A DNA stretch of 64,000 nt from the NCBI GenBank assembly GCA_038087015.1, contig JASBNA010000081.1, forward strand, positions 113,403 to 177,402, written 5' to 3'. The notes under the pieces were generated by a model, which saw only the letters and a list, made by a program, of their open reading frames with translations, was not told the origin of the DNA and ran no database searches. This document shows, piece after piece, positions 24,168 to 35,597 of the stretch (positions within the stretch are counted from its first letter, which is position 1; each line of letters begins with the position of its first letter). This DNA is from Cerrena zonata (Eukaryota > Basidiomycota > Agaricomycetes > Polyporales > Cerrenaceae). Both the position numbers and the translations under genes were made by a program.

Positions 24168-25721
24168 CTAACTAAATTGACATACATTAGATACGACGTT
24201 CTCCAGTATCTTATTCAACGAGGCAGACACTGGTGCCAGATGTTTTCCATATGCGAGAGGTTCCCGATCGTAAGATTGTGAGCGAATGTAATGTGCGTCC
24301 GAGTTGTCGCTCTTTTTATTATCAGCTAATAATCGCAGTACGAGCCCCGCTGGAATTGCAACTGGTCGGACCAATGACATATCATACCATTGCTTTCCGA
24401 GACGAGGAGAGGGTAGATCAGGCGATATGTCCGAAATAATTTTGTATTGGGCTATGGCTGCACGGTGGTAATATTGAATAAGGGATTTGTACGCGTCGAG
24501 GGTGGCGAACGAGTCCATTTCCTGAATATAGCCATCCATGAGGGGGTCCCCCTTCAATGCAAATCGCTGAGCTGCATGTACAGCCGCGTCTTTCCATTTG
24601 CATGAGGATGCCACGAAATAAACAAGTAGCGGGTTAGTGTCAACGAATGACAGAAGAAATGATTTGATCTGATTTGCAATCTTCTCCATACCCAGTTTCA
24701 CGGCGAGTGTCCATAAGCGTATGCCTTCTTCTGGAGAGAAGGCTTCTGTAGGTACGTCTGCGAAATTATAGCACAGGTATAGTAGCAGTCGTATGACTGA
24801 ACTATTCTCCTGGACGCGCATGACGGGAACTCTTTCCAGGTCATCCTCTTGAGACCAGTGAGTTTGAGATATATGGAGAATAAGTCGGTGGACGGGGAAG
24901 TCCACGATGTCAGAGGATCGAATAATGGCATCATGTGGATAGAGTGTGAAAATATGGGCATCCGTGTAATCACGATTCGAGAAAAGGATATTAGACTGCG
25001 AGTAGGATCCTTGCTTTATGCCATCTTGGTTGCAAAAGGAGGTGTAACTCCCCAGGCAGATGAAACGTACGAGGCGGAACAGACATCCCGGGGACAACAA
25101 CGATCCAGGAGAGTTGCTGATGATAGTATCAACGAGTTCGCAGAAGCGGCTTTCGTTTATGGTGGGACGGAAAACGTTCGAGATCAATCTCGCAAATCCC
25201 TTTTCTACGGGTGTGTATTTTGTGCGTAGCAGACGCGCGGCATGTGCGGCACCATATTCGAAACCGAGCATACATGAGAAGGTATAGAGTCGAAACGGGT
25301 CTGAGCTCCCAAATGATATTAACTCAGACTGTACTAACCCTATAACCTTCTTTATCTCATACTTGGTAGCCGCCTTCAGGACCTTCTCAGCGACAGAAAC
25401 CGAGATAGGCGAGGGAGGCGCGGGTAACGGGTAACAAAGGCGGAGGAGATAATCTAAACACTCCTCGTCCTCCTCGACCACAACAATTGGTATACCGCCC
25501 TTGAACTCCTTCTCGTTATCAGCGGTAGGTGTCATCGGCAGGGAGAATATCGTCTCGAAAACGGGGGACGCAACTAGGAGAATCTCTTTGAAGACGTGGA
25601 AGTCAACCTTGTCACTGGTGCGTAGTACCACAGATGCTGCAACATGATCGAATGGTGCTTTGGCGCAAACAGCCATTGTCGTCGATGTGAGGGTGGTGAG
25701 AGTACTGCGAGAAGGAAGCAT
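24168..25721 (-). CDS. BTB/POZ domain protein with two BTB-like modules
   Basis: Single exon of 517 codons. The first BTB module (residues ~24-110) starts FDHVAASVVLRTSDKVDFHV, with FKEILLVASPVFETIFSLP and ECLDYLLRLCYPLP; it is followed by a helical back region (VLKAATKYEIKKV). A second, more diverged module starts near residue 265 (DAIIRSSDIVDFPVHRLILH). BTB domains mediate dimerisation and adaptor binding, for example to Cullin-3. No zinc finger or Kelch repeat is attached, typical of the expanded BTB family in mushroom genomes. Met1 and Met16 are both possible starts. Part of a local cluster with the BTB genes at 27934, 29638 and 34525. Confidence 0.87.
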   Translation of the reverse strand: MLPSRSTLTTLTSTTMAVCAKAPFDHVAASVVLRTSDKVDFHVFKEILLVASPVFETIFSLPMTPTADNEKEFKGGIPIVVVEEDEECLDYLLRLCYPLPAPPSPISVSVAEKVLKAATKYEIKKVIGLVQSELISFGSSDPFRLYTFSCMLGFEYGAAHAARLLRTKYTPVEKGFARLISNVFRPTINESRFCELVDTIISNSPGSLLSPGCLFRLVRFICLGSYTSFCNQDGIKQGSYSQSNILFSNRDYTDAHIFTLYPHDAIIRSSDIVDFPVHRLILHISQTHWSQEDDLERVPVMRVQENSSVIRLLLYLCYNFADVPTEAFSPEEGIRLWTLAVKLGMEKIANQIKSFLLSFVDTNPLLVYFVASSCKWKDAAVHAAQRFALKGDPLMDGYIQEMDSFATLDAYKSLIQYYHRAAIAQYKIISDISPDLPSPRLGKQWYDMSLVRPVAIPAGLVLRLLADNKKSDNSDAHYIRSQSYDREPLAYGKHLAPVSASLNKILENVVSNVCQFS

Positions 25722-25906
25722 TCATTCCCGAGTCGTGTTCTAACGTCACGAGGCTGGTGATCTGCAGCCAGGTATAGCAAGTGTCGTAGTTTGAGAAAGT
25801 CATGCATAATCCGAGGTACATGTGTTATGCACATGAAAAACCTAGTATTGGGCGATCACTGTAGTTCGATAGTAAGAAATAAATGAAGTATTGACAAATG
25901 GGTCTA

Positions 25907-27246
25907 CTAAATGTCAATAGTATTAAACTCTTCACATTTGAATCTCAAACCACTGAAGGAGGGAGCAAGAGATCTTTCTCCAACGACGAGCCATGTATAT
26001 GCCAACCTGCGCGTGTTAAGCAGAAGACGAGAGCCTGACATCGAGAGGACAGTAAATAGCCATCTTAAAATGGATGTCATTAGTCACAGATCGTCTTGGT
26101 AAGGACATACGTACGTGAAGAATATTCCTGTTAATGGTGAGTGGACGAACTTATAGAACATCAAGTTCAGCGTCAAGGTAACTGGAAATATACGGCTTTA
26201 GTTTAGTGTGATAGAAAAAAAGAAGACACAGTTACGTACCAAATATAAGGGTAAAAGCCCATGTACCATCCTCAATAAAACATCGAAGAAACGATCGCCT
26301 CAAGCCCCCTTTATAACTCCTTATGTGTTGTATGAATTTGTACAACGTGAGAGCATACAGAAGTGTTTGATAAAATAAGGCAACGATCCTACAATTGTAA
26401 AACAAAGTGGGAAAGTCGCGAGTATGTCAAGAGGTGTACCCACGTACCAATATGAGACAAAGAATGATGGGGACGATATAACGAAACAATTATCATCAAA
26501 TGTCAGTCTCGATACGACATGAGCGAGGACGAAGGTCATATAACCGATTTCTATAAACAAAAGGGAGATGAGTGTTCCTATGAGTGGCTTGTTTCTCTGG
26601 AATAGGACATAAACTGTTGTCGTAATTTTCATTTCTAATTCCGGTCCTATCTTTTAGTATCGAAATCTTACCTCTTGCTATGAGAATGACATCGACGATG
26701 GTAATTGTAAGCTGCAGAAATATGGCTTGTACAATCACCCATTTCATACAATCCTCCATTTTGAACAAGAGTCCGGTTGTTCCGTCAACGTTGACCGTTA
26801 GCAAAACCCTATCGTCAATGTGACCCCTAGTCGTATCAGAAGACTGTCATTGATGGGACATACATTTGGATTATCCACGGGATATAACGCGCAGAGATGT
26901 ACATGGCTTTCGCAAGCGACCATTGTTTCCTGGAGTGCAGTGAAGAAAGCGTGAGTCAGAGGATATAGCGATACAAATGTGACGTACAGCCAGACAAATT
27001 CAACCTTTGGGATAAGTCTCTCAGTTATAAACGGATTGATTGATAAGAGAAGTATGACACACCTCGTCACCGAAGGTTAGAAAAATGTCGTAGGACAGCA
27101 ACGCAGCAGAAGCCACTGAGCCGATTGATATTGTTAGGGTCAAATCTGTTCAGATTATTTTGGATAACTTTACCCTCACTGCGACTAACAGTCTGAGTGG
27201 ACAGAATGACTTGTAACGACCGGGAAATGGCTTTGGCGAGCGACAT
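25907..27246 (-). CDS. DUF6533 family multi-pass membrane protein
   Basis: Nine exons (27246-27174, 27145-27063, 27004-26988, 26929-26864, 26808-26672, 26634-26448, 26388-26240, 26181-26115, 26063-25907) total 936 bases and 311 residues, with all phases matching; one exon is only 17 bases. The DUF6533 signature is present at the N-terminus: VASAALLSYDIFLTFGDEVEFVW, then WSLAKAMYISARY, the usual second helix. Five or more further hydrophobic segments follow (WVIVQAIFLQLTITIVDVIL, LIGTLISLLFIEIGYMTFVL, WIVALFYQTLLYALTLYKFI). It is a plasma-membrane type protein of unknown function, very common in Agaricomycetes. Confidence 0.87.
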
Positions 27247-27933
27247 GTTAGAGAGGAACGAAAAGGAATATAGCTAACGAAACAGGGTGTATATTGACCT
27301 TTTATGCATTCGCTACGAGACATGGTAGTCATGTACGCCAGCTACATGGTTATTCTATGCTCCCAAGAGGTCTAGACTGACAGAGTCTCCTATCTGTCAG
27401 CGATTGAAGCTGCCTAGTCGGAAATCGAAAAGTGATCCTAAGTCCAAGCCAGGAGGTAGATACTTACGAGAGGTTTGCGAATTTGGATCAAATTGAAGTA
27501 TCAGGGAGTATTAGCGTAATAGCAAGGGCAGTAGTAGCAGGTAGATGACAGTCCGGGGTTACTACCTGTTACTAGGCGTAAGTGGTGATTTTGATGTATG
27601 TGGCTGTGTAATTGATCCGATACAGTTCAAAGCGACTCGACATGTGTACACTTTCCGTTTCCTTTATTACACCAGAAATACCCTCTATAAGCATTAGGTC
27701 AACGAAATGACTAGTATCCTCTAATCTGTATAGTTTATGGCTTCGTCTCACCCATATCTGGATTGTTCTTGCACTCAACTGCCAGTGGTCTATTGCCTAA
27801 TTTGCCTTTTGGCGTTCAAATACATCTCGTGAGTCGCGGCATCCTCGTGTTCTTTATATAATCTACTACAATCAATCTTGGAATCGGACTCGGAGTCGTT
27901 AACCACACCTTTTCCTATACACCTACTAGTAGG
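27247..27933. other. Divergent promoter region
   Basis: About 690 bases between the divergent DUF6533 and BTB genes. A pyrimidine-rich tract precedes the BTB start. No further gene recognised. Confidence 0.45.
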
Positions 27934-29208
27934 ATGACAGCTCCTCCAAGTATTGCACACTCACCGTTCGATGATACGACAGCCAATACCGTACTACGAT
28001 CCTGTGACAACGTCGATTTTTATGTCTACAAAGAGGTCCTCAAACTCGCATCTCCTTTTTTTGATACACTTTTCTCCCTCCCACAACCAGCACCCGCTCC
28101 TGTATCCGATCAAGACTCTACTACTGAAGACGAGTTCAGTCCCGAGGGGCTCCCTATCATCCCTGTTCCCGAGGAGAGCGGAGTGCTCGATTACATCCTG
28201 CGCATCTGCTATCCACACCCCAATCCAGAACAGCTGTCATCGCTCTTTCTCGCTGAGAGGACGTTGATAGCTGCCCTCAAATACGAGATAGAGGCGGTGA
28301 TAGAAATCGCCAGGGATGACTTCATACGTGAGGGATCTAAGAGTCCCGTGCAAATGTATATGTTCTCTTGCAGACAAAACCTTGAGAACGAAGCACAGAT
28401 AGCTGCTAATTTGCTTCGAAACAGCTATAACCTTGCAGGTTGGGGCAAACCGTCCCCCACCAACGCAGACTTTGTGCGTATTGGGATACAGATCTATAGC
28501 GACGACTTCGGACAGTTGCCAGCTATCTATCTGTATCGCTTACTCAGACACATCTGTTTCGACGACGGTGGACCGTTCTGTGTGTGCGACACCTCCGTAG
28601 ATACAAACGCTCAGAATGATGACGAGAGTCATTGGGACCTATCCACGGAACTTCAAGCTATTCTTACCGATTATCCAGCAGACATATTCTTACAATCATC
28701 TGACGGCATTATCATCCCCACACATAAAATTTTCCTTCGAGTCGCCTCGGCCTCCTCCATCCTATCCCAGTCGAAGGAAGCTGACTGTCCTCGACGAAAC
28801 GGAATTCCAATGGTGAAACTCCAGCATCCTACGGACGTCTTAACCAAACTCGTTCGAGCGTGTTACGTCCCTCTTGACCATACAGCACGCAGGCTCCACG
28901 TAGACGATGATTTGCGTTTGTTCCACGCCGCACAATTTTACAATATGCGTGGTATTGCATTCGCGGCCAAGTCACGGTGGCTATCGAATGTCGCAGCAGA
29001 CTCGCTTACTGTATATATGGTAGCCAGCTCGAATGGCTGGACCGAGGAGGCGAAACGTGCTGCTCGCGACGTAGTGCTGGACGAAATATCTATTTGTACT
29101 AGGAGAGTTCCAGAAATGAACATAGGCGGCACCGCAAGACACTATTATGCCTTATTGAAACATTCTGATGCTCTAAAGCAAGGGCTTCAGGCCGTGAAGC
29201 AATACTAG
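27934..29208 (+). CDS. BTB/POZ domain protein, paralogue 2
   Basis: Single exon, 424 codons. The first BTB module opens FDDTTANTVLRSCDNVDFYV, continues YKEVLKLASPFFDTLFSLP and closes VLDYILRICYPHP, closely parallel to the neighbours at 24168 and 29638. The second module starts PADIFLQSSDGIIIPTHKIF near residue 248. A conserved helical stretch (TLIAALKYEIEAVIEIARDD) links them, and the C-terminus repeats a BACK-like helical pattern. Probably an adaptor; no catalytic motif. It is divergent from the DUF6533 gene and lies 430 bases upstream of the next BTB gene in the same direction. Confidence 0.87.
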   Translation: MTAPPSIAHSPFDDTTANTVLRSCDNVDFYVYKEVLKLASPFFDTLFSLPQPAPAPVSDQDSTTEDEFSPEGLPIIPVPEESGVLDYILRICYPHPNPEQLSSLFLAERTLIAALKYEIEAVIEIARDDFIREGSKSPVQMYMFSCRQNLENEAQIAANLLRNSYNLAGWGKPSPTNADFVRIGIQIYSDDFGQLPAIYLYRLLRHICFDDGGPFCVCDTSVDTNAQNDDESHWDLSTELQAILTDYPADIFLQSSDGIIIPTHKIFLRVASASSILSQSKEADCPRRNGIPMVKLQHPTDVLTKLVRACYVPLDHTARRLHVDDDLRLFHAAQFYNMRGIAFAAKSRWLSNVAADSLTVYMVASSNGWTEEAKRAARDVVLDEISICTRRVPEMNIGGTARHYYALLKHSDALKQGLQAVKQY

Positions 29209-29637
29209 CCGTGAGTCCAAGTTATCTATTATTTTCCCTCTACTCAGCTCAATCATATATTACTATACGTAGATGGATATAGAATTAACTCCAATCGTCG
29301 CCACTCAATAATCGTACACAATGATCGAGGCGATTGGTACAAAGAATACTCGTTCGACTCGGATTCATCGTAATGAGTGGCCGTCATGTTGAAAAGAGGA
29401 GATGCTTGAGCAGTGATATAGAGAGGTACATTAGAGAATGTAAAGGTGTGTTCGGCGATCTTGAATAACAATGTTGCTTCGCAGCCTTGCCAAAGTTAAA
29501 CTTGAATCAGTGGGCCGTCCGAGGTAATATTATCACTGGCACTACTTACGTCCTTACGTAACCATCTATGAAATTACAACGTTACTGAGTGAACTCGATA
29601 AGCCATGAACCAACGTGTAACATCCTTCTAACCCGCC
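29209..29637. other. Short intergenic region between two BTB genes
   Basis: About 430 bases, terminator of one BTB gene and promoter of the next. Nothing else recognised. Confidence 0.45.
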
Positions 29638-31110
29638 ATGTCTTGCTCTGATACCATAGCAGCGGCACCTTTCGATAAACCTATATCGTGTACGAGCATC
29701 ATACTTCTATCCTGTGACAATGTCTCCTTCTATGTTTCTAAAGAGGTTCTGATCCTCTCTTCCTCCTTCTTCCGTACTATGCTATCACTTGAACAGCCAT
29801 CACAGTGCAACCATCCAGTCATTCCTGTCTCCGAGAACAGCAGAACACTAGACTACCTTCTCCGCCTCTGTTATCCCATCGTACCTCCATCCCCGCTATC
29901 CGATCTATCCGATGTCCACCAGGTCTTAGATGCTGCGATCAAGTACGATATGGACAGGGCAGTATGGAATGTGAAGAAAGAGCTCCATACTCTTGGTGAA
30001 GCAGACCCTCCCCGCATGTTCGCAATTGCTGTCCAGCTTCGTTTGGAAGCTGACGCGGTAGCTGCTGCCAATATGTGGAGGAATGAATGCTTACTCCTCC
30101 CTTACGACGAAGTCGTATCCAAGAGTTATCGTCAGGAAATGGACCAGATCTCTGCGGGATCCTTCCGCAGATTTCTGCTGTATACATGCTCCGAGACCAA
30201 TGATGATTGTTTGTGTTACCCTCCGTTGGGGAACAAAGGGGATTCTGGGGATAGTAGTCGAGATGGTTGTCCGGTGGAAGAACCTTTCAATATGATGAGG
30301 ATCGATATTGGCACTGTATACGATGCTCACCCGGACGTCATCTTACGCTCAAAGGATAATATCGATATTCATGTCCACCGTGCAGTCTTGAATATCATTT
30401 CATCTACGAATACACTCTTCACCGCGACAACCAATATCATTTCAGACAATGGTACCCCAGTTGTAGAGTGTAACGAGTATGGGATCATTCTCGTGAAACT
30501 CCTTCAATTGTGCTATCCATTGGGAGAAACCCGCTTCACCCATTTTCTTGAGCAGATGAAAGATATGTATGACATTGACTCCCTCGAGCAAGATCTCGAA
30601 GTGTACGGCTTAACAACGAAATACCGGTTCGCGAATGACATTCAGGCGGTCGCACTGAAGAAGATGATGAGCCATGTTTCATCAAATGCCCTCGGAGTCT
30701 TCTTTATTGCAATGCGCCTTGCACGGAGAAGTGAAGCACAGGTTGCGGCGAAGGTGCTCATGCGCCAATGCTCCAAGTCCCGTCTACAGGACCTGTACGA
30801 GAAGAATATGGAGCGGGTAGGCTCTGCCAAACTCTACTATGACCTTATTTCGTATTTGGGAAAACATCGTATTTTGGAGGTTACAAAGGGTTCAGATACC
30901 GTGAAAATCCCAATAGCTCTGGCTTTTACAACAATTCCTGCACCAGTAGTTCTCAAGAAGCTCGAACAGGAATATGAGAAATTCCAAAAACGGCTCGAGA
31001 AGCGTTGGCAGTGGGGATCTGCTAACAGTCTTGCCATGGAGACAACGGAGAAGCTCGTTGAATCCGGGATGAAAAGTAATCGATGTGTCATACCATTGGT
31101 AAGACTTTGA
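29638..31110 (+). CDS. BTB/POZ domain protein, paralogue 3
   Basis: Single exon, 490 codons. The first module is AAAPFDKPISCTSIILLSCD, NVSFYVSKEVLILSSSFFRT, TLDYLLRLCYPIVPP. The second starts PDVILRSKDNIDIHVHRAVL near residue 230. The C-terminal ~110 residues are helical and basic (KKLEQEYEKFQKRLEKRWQW), possibly a coiled coil. It is the closest full relative of the truncated copy at 34525-34722, which shares the AAAP-DKP start. Adaptor role inferred from the family. Confidence 0.86.
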   Translation: MSCSDTIAAAPFDKPISCTSIILLSCDNVSFYVSKEVLILSSSFFRTMLSLEQPSQCNHPVIPVSENSRTLDYLLRLCYPIVPPSPLSDLSDVHQVLDAAIKYDMDRAVWNVKKELHTLGEADPPRMFAIAVQLRLEADAVAAANMWRNECLLLPYDEVVSKSYRQEMDQISAGSFRRFLLYTCSETNDDCLCYPPLGNKGDSGDSSRDGCPVEEPFNMMRIDIGTVYDAHPDVILRSKDNIDIHVHRAVLNIISSTNTLFTATTNIISDNGTPVVECNEYGIILVKLLQLCYPLGETRFTHFLEQMKDMYDIDSLEQDLEVYGLTTKYRFANDIQAVALKKMMSHVSSNALGVFFIAMRLARRSEAQVAAKVLMRQCSKSRLQDLYEKNMERVGSAKLYYDLISYLGKHRILEVTKGSDTVKIPIALAFTTIPAPVVLKKLEQEYEKFQKRLEKRWQWGSANSLAMETTEKLVESGMKSNRCVIPLVRL

Positions 31111-31652
31111 TCTGAACTGCATTACTCCGTATCTCAAGATTCACAGATGCAACTTGAGCCTAGTCCTGTAGCTCACCAATCTGGTGTAACGGACGGGTTA
31201 ATGACCGCCAGTTGATGAGGTGCTATGCGGTAGACTTCTTGGATATAATTAGCCAGTCAAATGCACGAATTGTAATGTTGACAAGTTCATTCGCGTCCCC
31301 ACAGCTTGACTTGTCTTTGGTACGGGTATATCTATACCCAGTGGAGGAGAGAGATCGAATAAATAGACGAACCGTAGTCTTACAGTAATGTGTTGAACCG
31401 TCGTGAAGGAATAGTGCCACAATTGTGCAGCGAGGCTTTTGTGCCACCAGTCAGAGTAGTATTCCGCAGGAGGACATTTTCTATCTGAATTAACATGCTG
31501 CCTATATGTAAGGTAGTAGAGCGTTGCAACAGTACGTGGTTTGCACCAGGTAGCAGCGATGCGCGAGGACCACGAGGGCACTCTATGTGCGATTTCTATC
31601 TACAATAGATGAGTATTACACACGATGAAAAATTCGTTATACTTACGATGAC
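31111..31652. other. Intergenic between convergent genes
   Basis: About 540 bases between the 3' ends of the BTB and bL31m genes. No coding pattern seen. Confidence 0.4.
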
Positions 31653-32165
31653 TCAACCGACTCGCCCACCTTTGGGATTCTTCTTGTCCTTCGAAGATGA
31701 TGTACCCGCCTTCATCGGCACCTTGTCAACCACCTCGCCTTGCACTCCAGAAGTCTCCGCACCGCTCATCCAGTCAACATCCTCCCCGTGACCACCAAGT
31801 CCCTCGAACCGTCTGTTGAACCTCCCCAATCGACCGGTCACGGAATCTTCCTCGTCGTTTTCACCTAACCACAGACTTGGGTTCCATATTGGGTTATTCG
31901 AAGTATCTCGGGTGAGAATCATTGTGCTTTTTGGTGAGGTCGTATAGTGTGTGTATGTAGAGCCATCTGCACGGACGACAAGCTGGGGAAATTGGGGAAC
32001 GAAAGGTTTCGGAAGTGTACGTGGACGGTGTTTCCAGATGTGGGTGCGGCCGTATGGCGAAGAAGAGACATATCGTAGACCTAGTGCATTACTTAGACCG
32101 GTGGATGAGAGAATAGGTCTCGATTGAGCTAGGAATGACATTGCTAGAAGTGAATGAAATGTCAT
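31653..32165 (-). CDS. Mitochondrial ribosomal protein bL31m
   Basis: Nuclear gene for the large mitochondrial ribosomal subunit protein bL31m (yeast Mrpl36 family). One exon of 170 codons. The ATG at 32165 starts TFHSLLAMSFLAQSRPILSS, a hydrophobic and arginine-bearing presequence for import. The core SSPYGRTHIWKHRPRTLPK, then FPQLVVRADGSTYTHYTT and TMILTRDTSNNPIWNP, is strongly conserved in fungi. The C-terminus is acidic and glycine-rich, as in relatives. An upstream in-frame ATG at 32216 would add 17 residues; I prefer the inner start because the presequence then begins at Met1. Confidence 0.85.
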   Translation of the reverse strand: MTFHSLLAMSFLAQSRPILSSTGLSNALGLRYVSSSPYGRTHIWKHRPRTLPKPFVPQFPQLVVRADGSTYTHYTTSPKSTMILTRDTSNNPIWNPSLWLGENDEEDSVTGRLGRFNRRFEGLGGHGEDVDWMSGAETSGVQGEVVDKVPMKAGTSSSKDKKNPKGGRVG

Positions 32166-32479
32166 GATCACGTCGACTTGTGAGGCAAACTGACCGGCGT
32201 CTAAAGAGAACCTCACGTGGCAAGCATCTATATGCGGATATGCAGAGATATATCCGGCAGTCTACCTGCTATTCTAGGCGGTGGTTAGACGTTCAGACGC
32301 CTGCCAGGTTCCAAGGACCTGACTTTTCTTGTGCCTTGATGAGTCGGACAATCATGGCGGCCTTTGACTGTCAATGAACGTGATTTGTCTTGATGATTCT
32401 GGTTTGGTCAAAGGCTAGTCACGGAAATATATTCAAGTGTTCATTGTCTCGGTCACACTGCGAGCCACCCTGCGTACGG

Positions 32480-32487
32480 TATATAAA
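32480..32487 (+). promoter_or_regulatory. TATA box of the membrane-protein gene at 32619
   Basis: TATATAAA, about 130 bases before the ATG, followed by a CT-rich tract (32494-32520). Confidence 0.5.
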
Positions 32488-32618
32488 CTGTCTCTATCGT
32501 TCTCTTTCCCTCTCACCACCCCCAATCTAGTCTTCAGGCCTTCAAGCTTCAGGTTTCACGCAGTGCGTGAGCCACACATCTAGTCCTTTCCTCCAACATA
32601 TCTTCCTGTGCAATAACA

Positions 32619-33635
32619 ATGCCTCCATTACCACGCAACTACTGCCTCGCATCGACTATCACTGCTGCAAATGGTGGCTACTCAACCTCCTTTCAATCGG
32701 TACTTAAAACCTGTCTGTTATCCATCAAATGTTTGCTGACAACACCTTATGCCCGTACCTCACCAGGTTTATTTCTTATATCTGCCCTATTCCCTCTCAA
32801 GGCGTTACTTACGGTCAACAAGGACCCTCAGTCCAATGACTTGATACTCGGAGACGGCTTTGATCCGGCAATTCGACCATTTACCATCAGCATAGTGTTA
32901 TATATCATCAGCGCATTTCTTTTTCTTGCTTTGTAAGTGGCCACATCCAAATCCAATATGTTAGCAGTATTGAACTCAAATAACTCCTCGTCCAGCCAAC
33001 TCGTGGGCTTCTGGAGGAACGACATGCCAGAAATCAAGATTTCTATCTATACCATCAATATATTATTGATATCCGGTAAGTTCCCAATTCTTACACAATC
33101 CTTGTTATCTTACTCATTGACATCCAAATTTAGCTGGTGGTCTTCAGGGTGTCAATACTGTGTTTTTGTGGCATACTATCGCCACAGATCTTTCGTCTAC
33201 GAGGATCGTGCCATCTCCAATTGACTTGACCAAAGCGGTTTCGGATATCATGAATGGTACAATAGGGGTTATCCTTATTCGTGAGTTCTCAGCGTAATTC
33301 CATCGATGTCATACTCATAATATTTTCCATGGCCGTAATCAGTTGTCCTCCTCATATGGAGCCAAGTACACCTCATGGGGTATGAATGTGACTGCTCTTC
33401 TCCTGGTATAATGTTCTTGCGCTTTCTGCACCGACCCTTTCCTCGCCGGCAATACAAGGGGGGACCGTCTCTTCTCCCATTACAAATACCTCCAGTTCCG
33501 ATGGCCAAGCCTGCTCCTGCCTACACGGAATTCTCTCGTCGCACGGCTGCTCATTCTACGGAATCGGTCTACAAGACTCCGGACTATGCTCAACGTGATG
33601 ATAGAGATGGGAACTTTCATTCTATCAAGCTATGA
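32619..33635 (+). CDS. Hypothetical multi-pass membrane protein
   Basis: Four exons (32619-32932, 32996-33075, 33134-33280, 33343-33635) total 834 bases and 277 residues in phase. Hydrophobic segments are PGLFLISALFPLKALL, FTISIVLYIISAFLFLAF, ISIYTINILLIS and GTIGVILILVLLIWSQVHL. A hydrophilic loop with GLQGVNTVFLWHTIATDLSS lies between them. The last ~60 residues form a cytoplasmic-type tail rich in Ser, Tyr and Arg (FSRRTAAHSTESVYKTPDYA). The family is not recognised; the layout resembles the orphan membrane proteins common in mushrooms. The first exon may hide another intron (GTACTT at 32700), but splicing there would break the frame. Confidence 0.6.
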
Positions 33636-34524
33636 TATCCTTCCTTGTGCCTAGTGACACTCTGGCGTCTCTCTTGGTTCTGCCACTCGTGTCTCCCCGT
33701 TATCCTGGATACCACCACTAAAGCTTGAAGCTTAAAAGACACTTATTTCACTTGTTGTATCCTGCTGTAATGTCCGCTCGTCTGTACAAAATATTATTGC
33801 CTTGGAGACGTGGGCCACTGCAAAACCTGAAGCGACTTTCGTGACGTGAAATCTCAACTTGAATCTCCCGGACAAAGGATATGTAAGAACCCAACGCTGT
33901 GGTGACTCGATCCGCTCTAGCTCATTGCTATAACCGCAATATGCACAATAACGGTTACGATAACGACACTCATTAACATGTCAATGGCTCAGGAACGGCT
34001 AATCAGGATGTCCGGAACGCCAACGCTTGGGCATCGTCCTGGTCAATGCCTCGCTGGCTCTTCCAATCATCCGTGTCATTGACCCGCAGGTTGGAATCTC
34101 AGATCTGTACACACAACTAGTATATAACGCCCCCCTCTTTCACTGAAGTTCCCCATCGCTCTTGTTAGGTGTTCCTTCTCCCTCTATCACCTATCACCTA
34201 TTCTCGGATACCACTTGTTTTCCAAAGATGATAAGGGACCGATATTTCGCCATCTTTTCTACAGAGGTCTCTTGTTCAGTGCGTAATAATGGTCGTGTTC
34301 CTTTCATTTCTAGCTGTTGATGCCTGGGTATTTATCCGAACTAGTCCTGATGTTCGCGTTGTTCGCTGAGCGCGTAGCTTTCCAAGGCACAGTTGAAAGG
34401 TCTGGCCTGGCTGATATAAGTATGTTAACAAACACGCGATTATTTACCTCACTAACAAGGGATATTAGGTGGGGCCACCAAGAGCTATCGGACTGATGAC
34501 GTACGTACGTACTCGCTTCGCTCG
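33636..34524. other. Intergenic, nothing recognised
   Basis: About 890 bases between the membrane-protein gene and the BTB remnant. No coding pattern I can support. Confidence 0.4.
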
Positions 34525-34722
34525 TTGTCTGATATGTACCAAAAATCCTACTTCTCCCCCGCTATATCTCAGCCTGACAAAGTAGCAGCAGCACCTCTTG
34601 ACAAACCCTTTGCCTGCACAAGCATTATTCTTCGGTCTTGTGACAGTGTTCGCTTCTACACGTCCAAAAATGTCTTGATCCTTGCTTCCTCTTTCTTCCA
34701 TACAATGCTCTCAGCTTGTTGA
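34525..34722 (+). pseudogene. Truncated BTB copy
   Basis: The frame encodes VAAAPLDKPFACTSIILRSC, then DSVRFYTSKNVLILASSFFH and TMLSAC, followed at once by TGA. It aligns residue for residue with the first 50 codons of the BTB gene at 29638 and then stops; the rest of the domain is missing. No proper ATG context lies at its start, and the next recognisable feature is the duplicated block at 34772. I read it as the 5' fragment of a fourth BTB copy. Confidence 0.75.
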
Positions 34723-34771
34723 AACCGGAAACGAGCCCTCGATCGTGCCAGCGCACTTGACAAGATCTATT

Positions 34772-34938
34772 AACTGCATGCATTTTTCCTATCATAGTTG
34801 AAAACCTTCGGTTTTTGTCTTTAATTCCCTATTCACGGGGCGTTGTCCAACTATCTCGCGGGCCGAAAGTGGGTACGGAAACGTTGAACTCAGTATACAT
34901 TTATGTAATCCTCAACACCAAATAGTGGCGTCCAGACG
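34772..34938 (+). repeat. Duplicated upstream block, copy 1
   Basis: About 167 bases that recur, diverged, at 36509-36676. The most conserved parts are the start (CTGCATGCATTTTTCCTAT) and the end (CCTCAACACCAAATAGTGGC). It lies about 660 bases upstream of the first SnoaL-like gene. Confidence 0.75.
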
Positions 34939-35521
34939 AGTCATCTGTATACGTAGGAAGCGTGGGGGAAACACCCTGTCACTACATCGGTACGACGTTT
35001 TCGCCGCTTGATGCTAAATTGTGCAGTGGTGAATTTGCTTTTAGGTATATCGAACCTATCATTACAAGTGGATCAAAATAAACGAGAGCTAACTTAGTTG
35101 ATTCCTAATGCTCAGTATGCTGCGGTAGGTGCCCTTCTAGATACTCTTGGTGATTGCCCGTAATGTTCCTCTCGAATCATTCGAATCTCTACGCTCTCTG
35201 CCTTTAGCAGCATCATGTCTCTGGGATTCACTTATAACGCTTCTCAAGTTTAACACATTGCAAGAGCATCATCTGCACTCCTTCATTCCAACCCTCATCG
35301 CATTGTTGCCAATTATCAAGACTTTGGGCGCTCCGGTATGATCATTGTACTTTTAAGGAATCTCCGCACTTTGTCCTGCAGTACTGTACTCATCGCATAT
35401 TCTAATTATAGTACACTAGTGCTGCTCTACGTTCATTGAAACGTAAATAATCCGACGATGAGCGGGACTTGTAGGCAGGACCTCAGCGCGCCCTGTCTCC
35501 TCTCGGCGCCGATATGAGCAG

Positions 35522-35527
35522 TATAAA
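35522..35527 (+). promoter_or_regulatory. TATA box of SnoaL-like gene 1
   Basis: TATAAA, 71 bases before the ATG at 35598, with a pyrimidine tract after it. Confidence 0.55.
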
Positions 35528-35597
35528 CGACCACGAAATATTGCCCTAGGGGACGTTTCATATTCAACACTCCTCAAACTACCTTCTTCTAAACATC

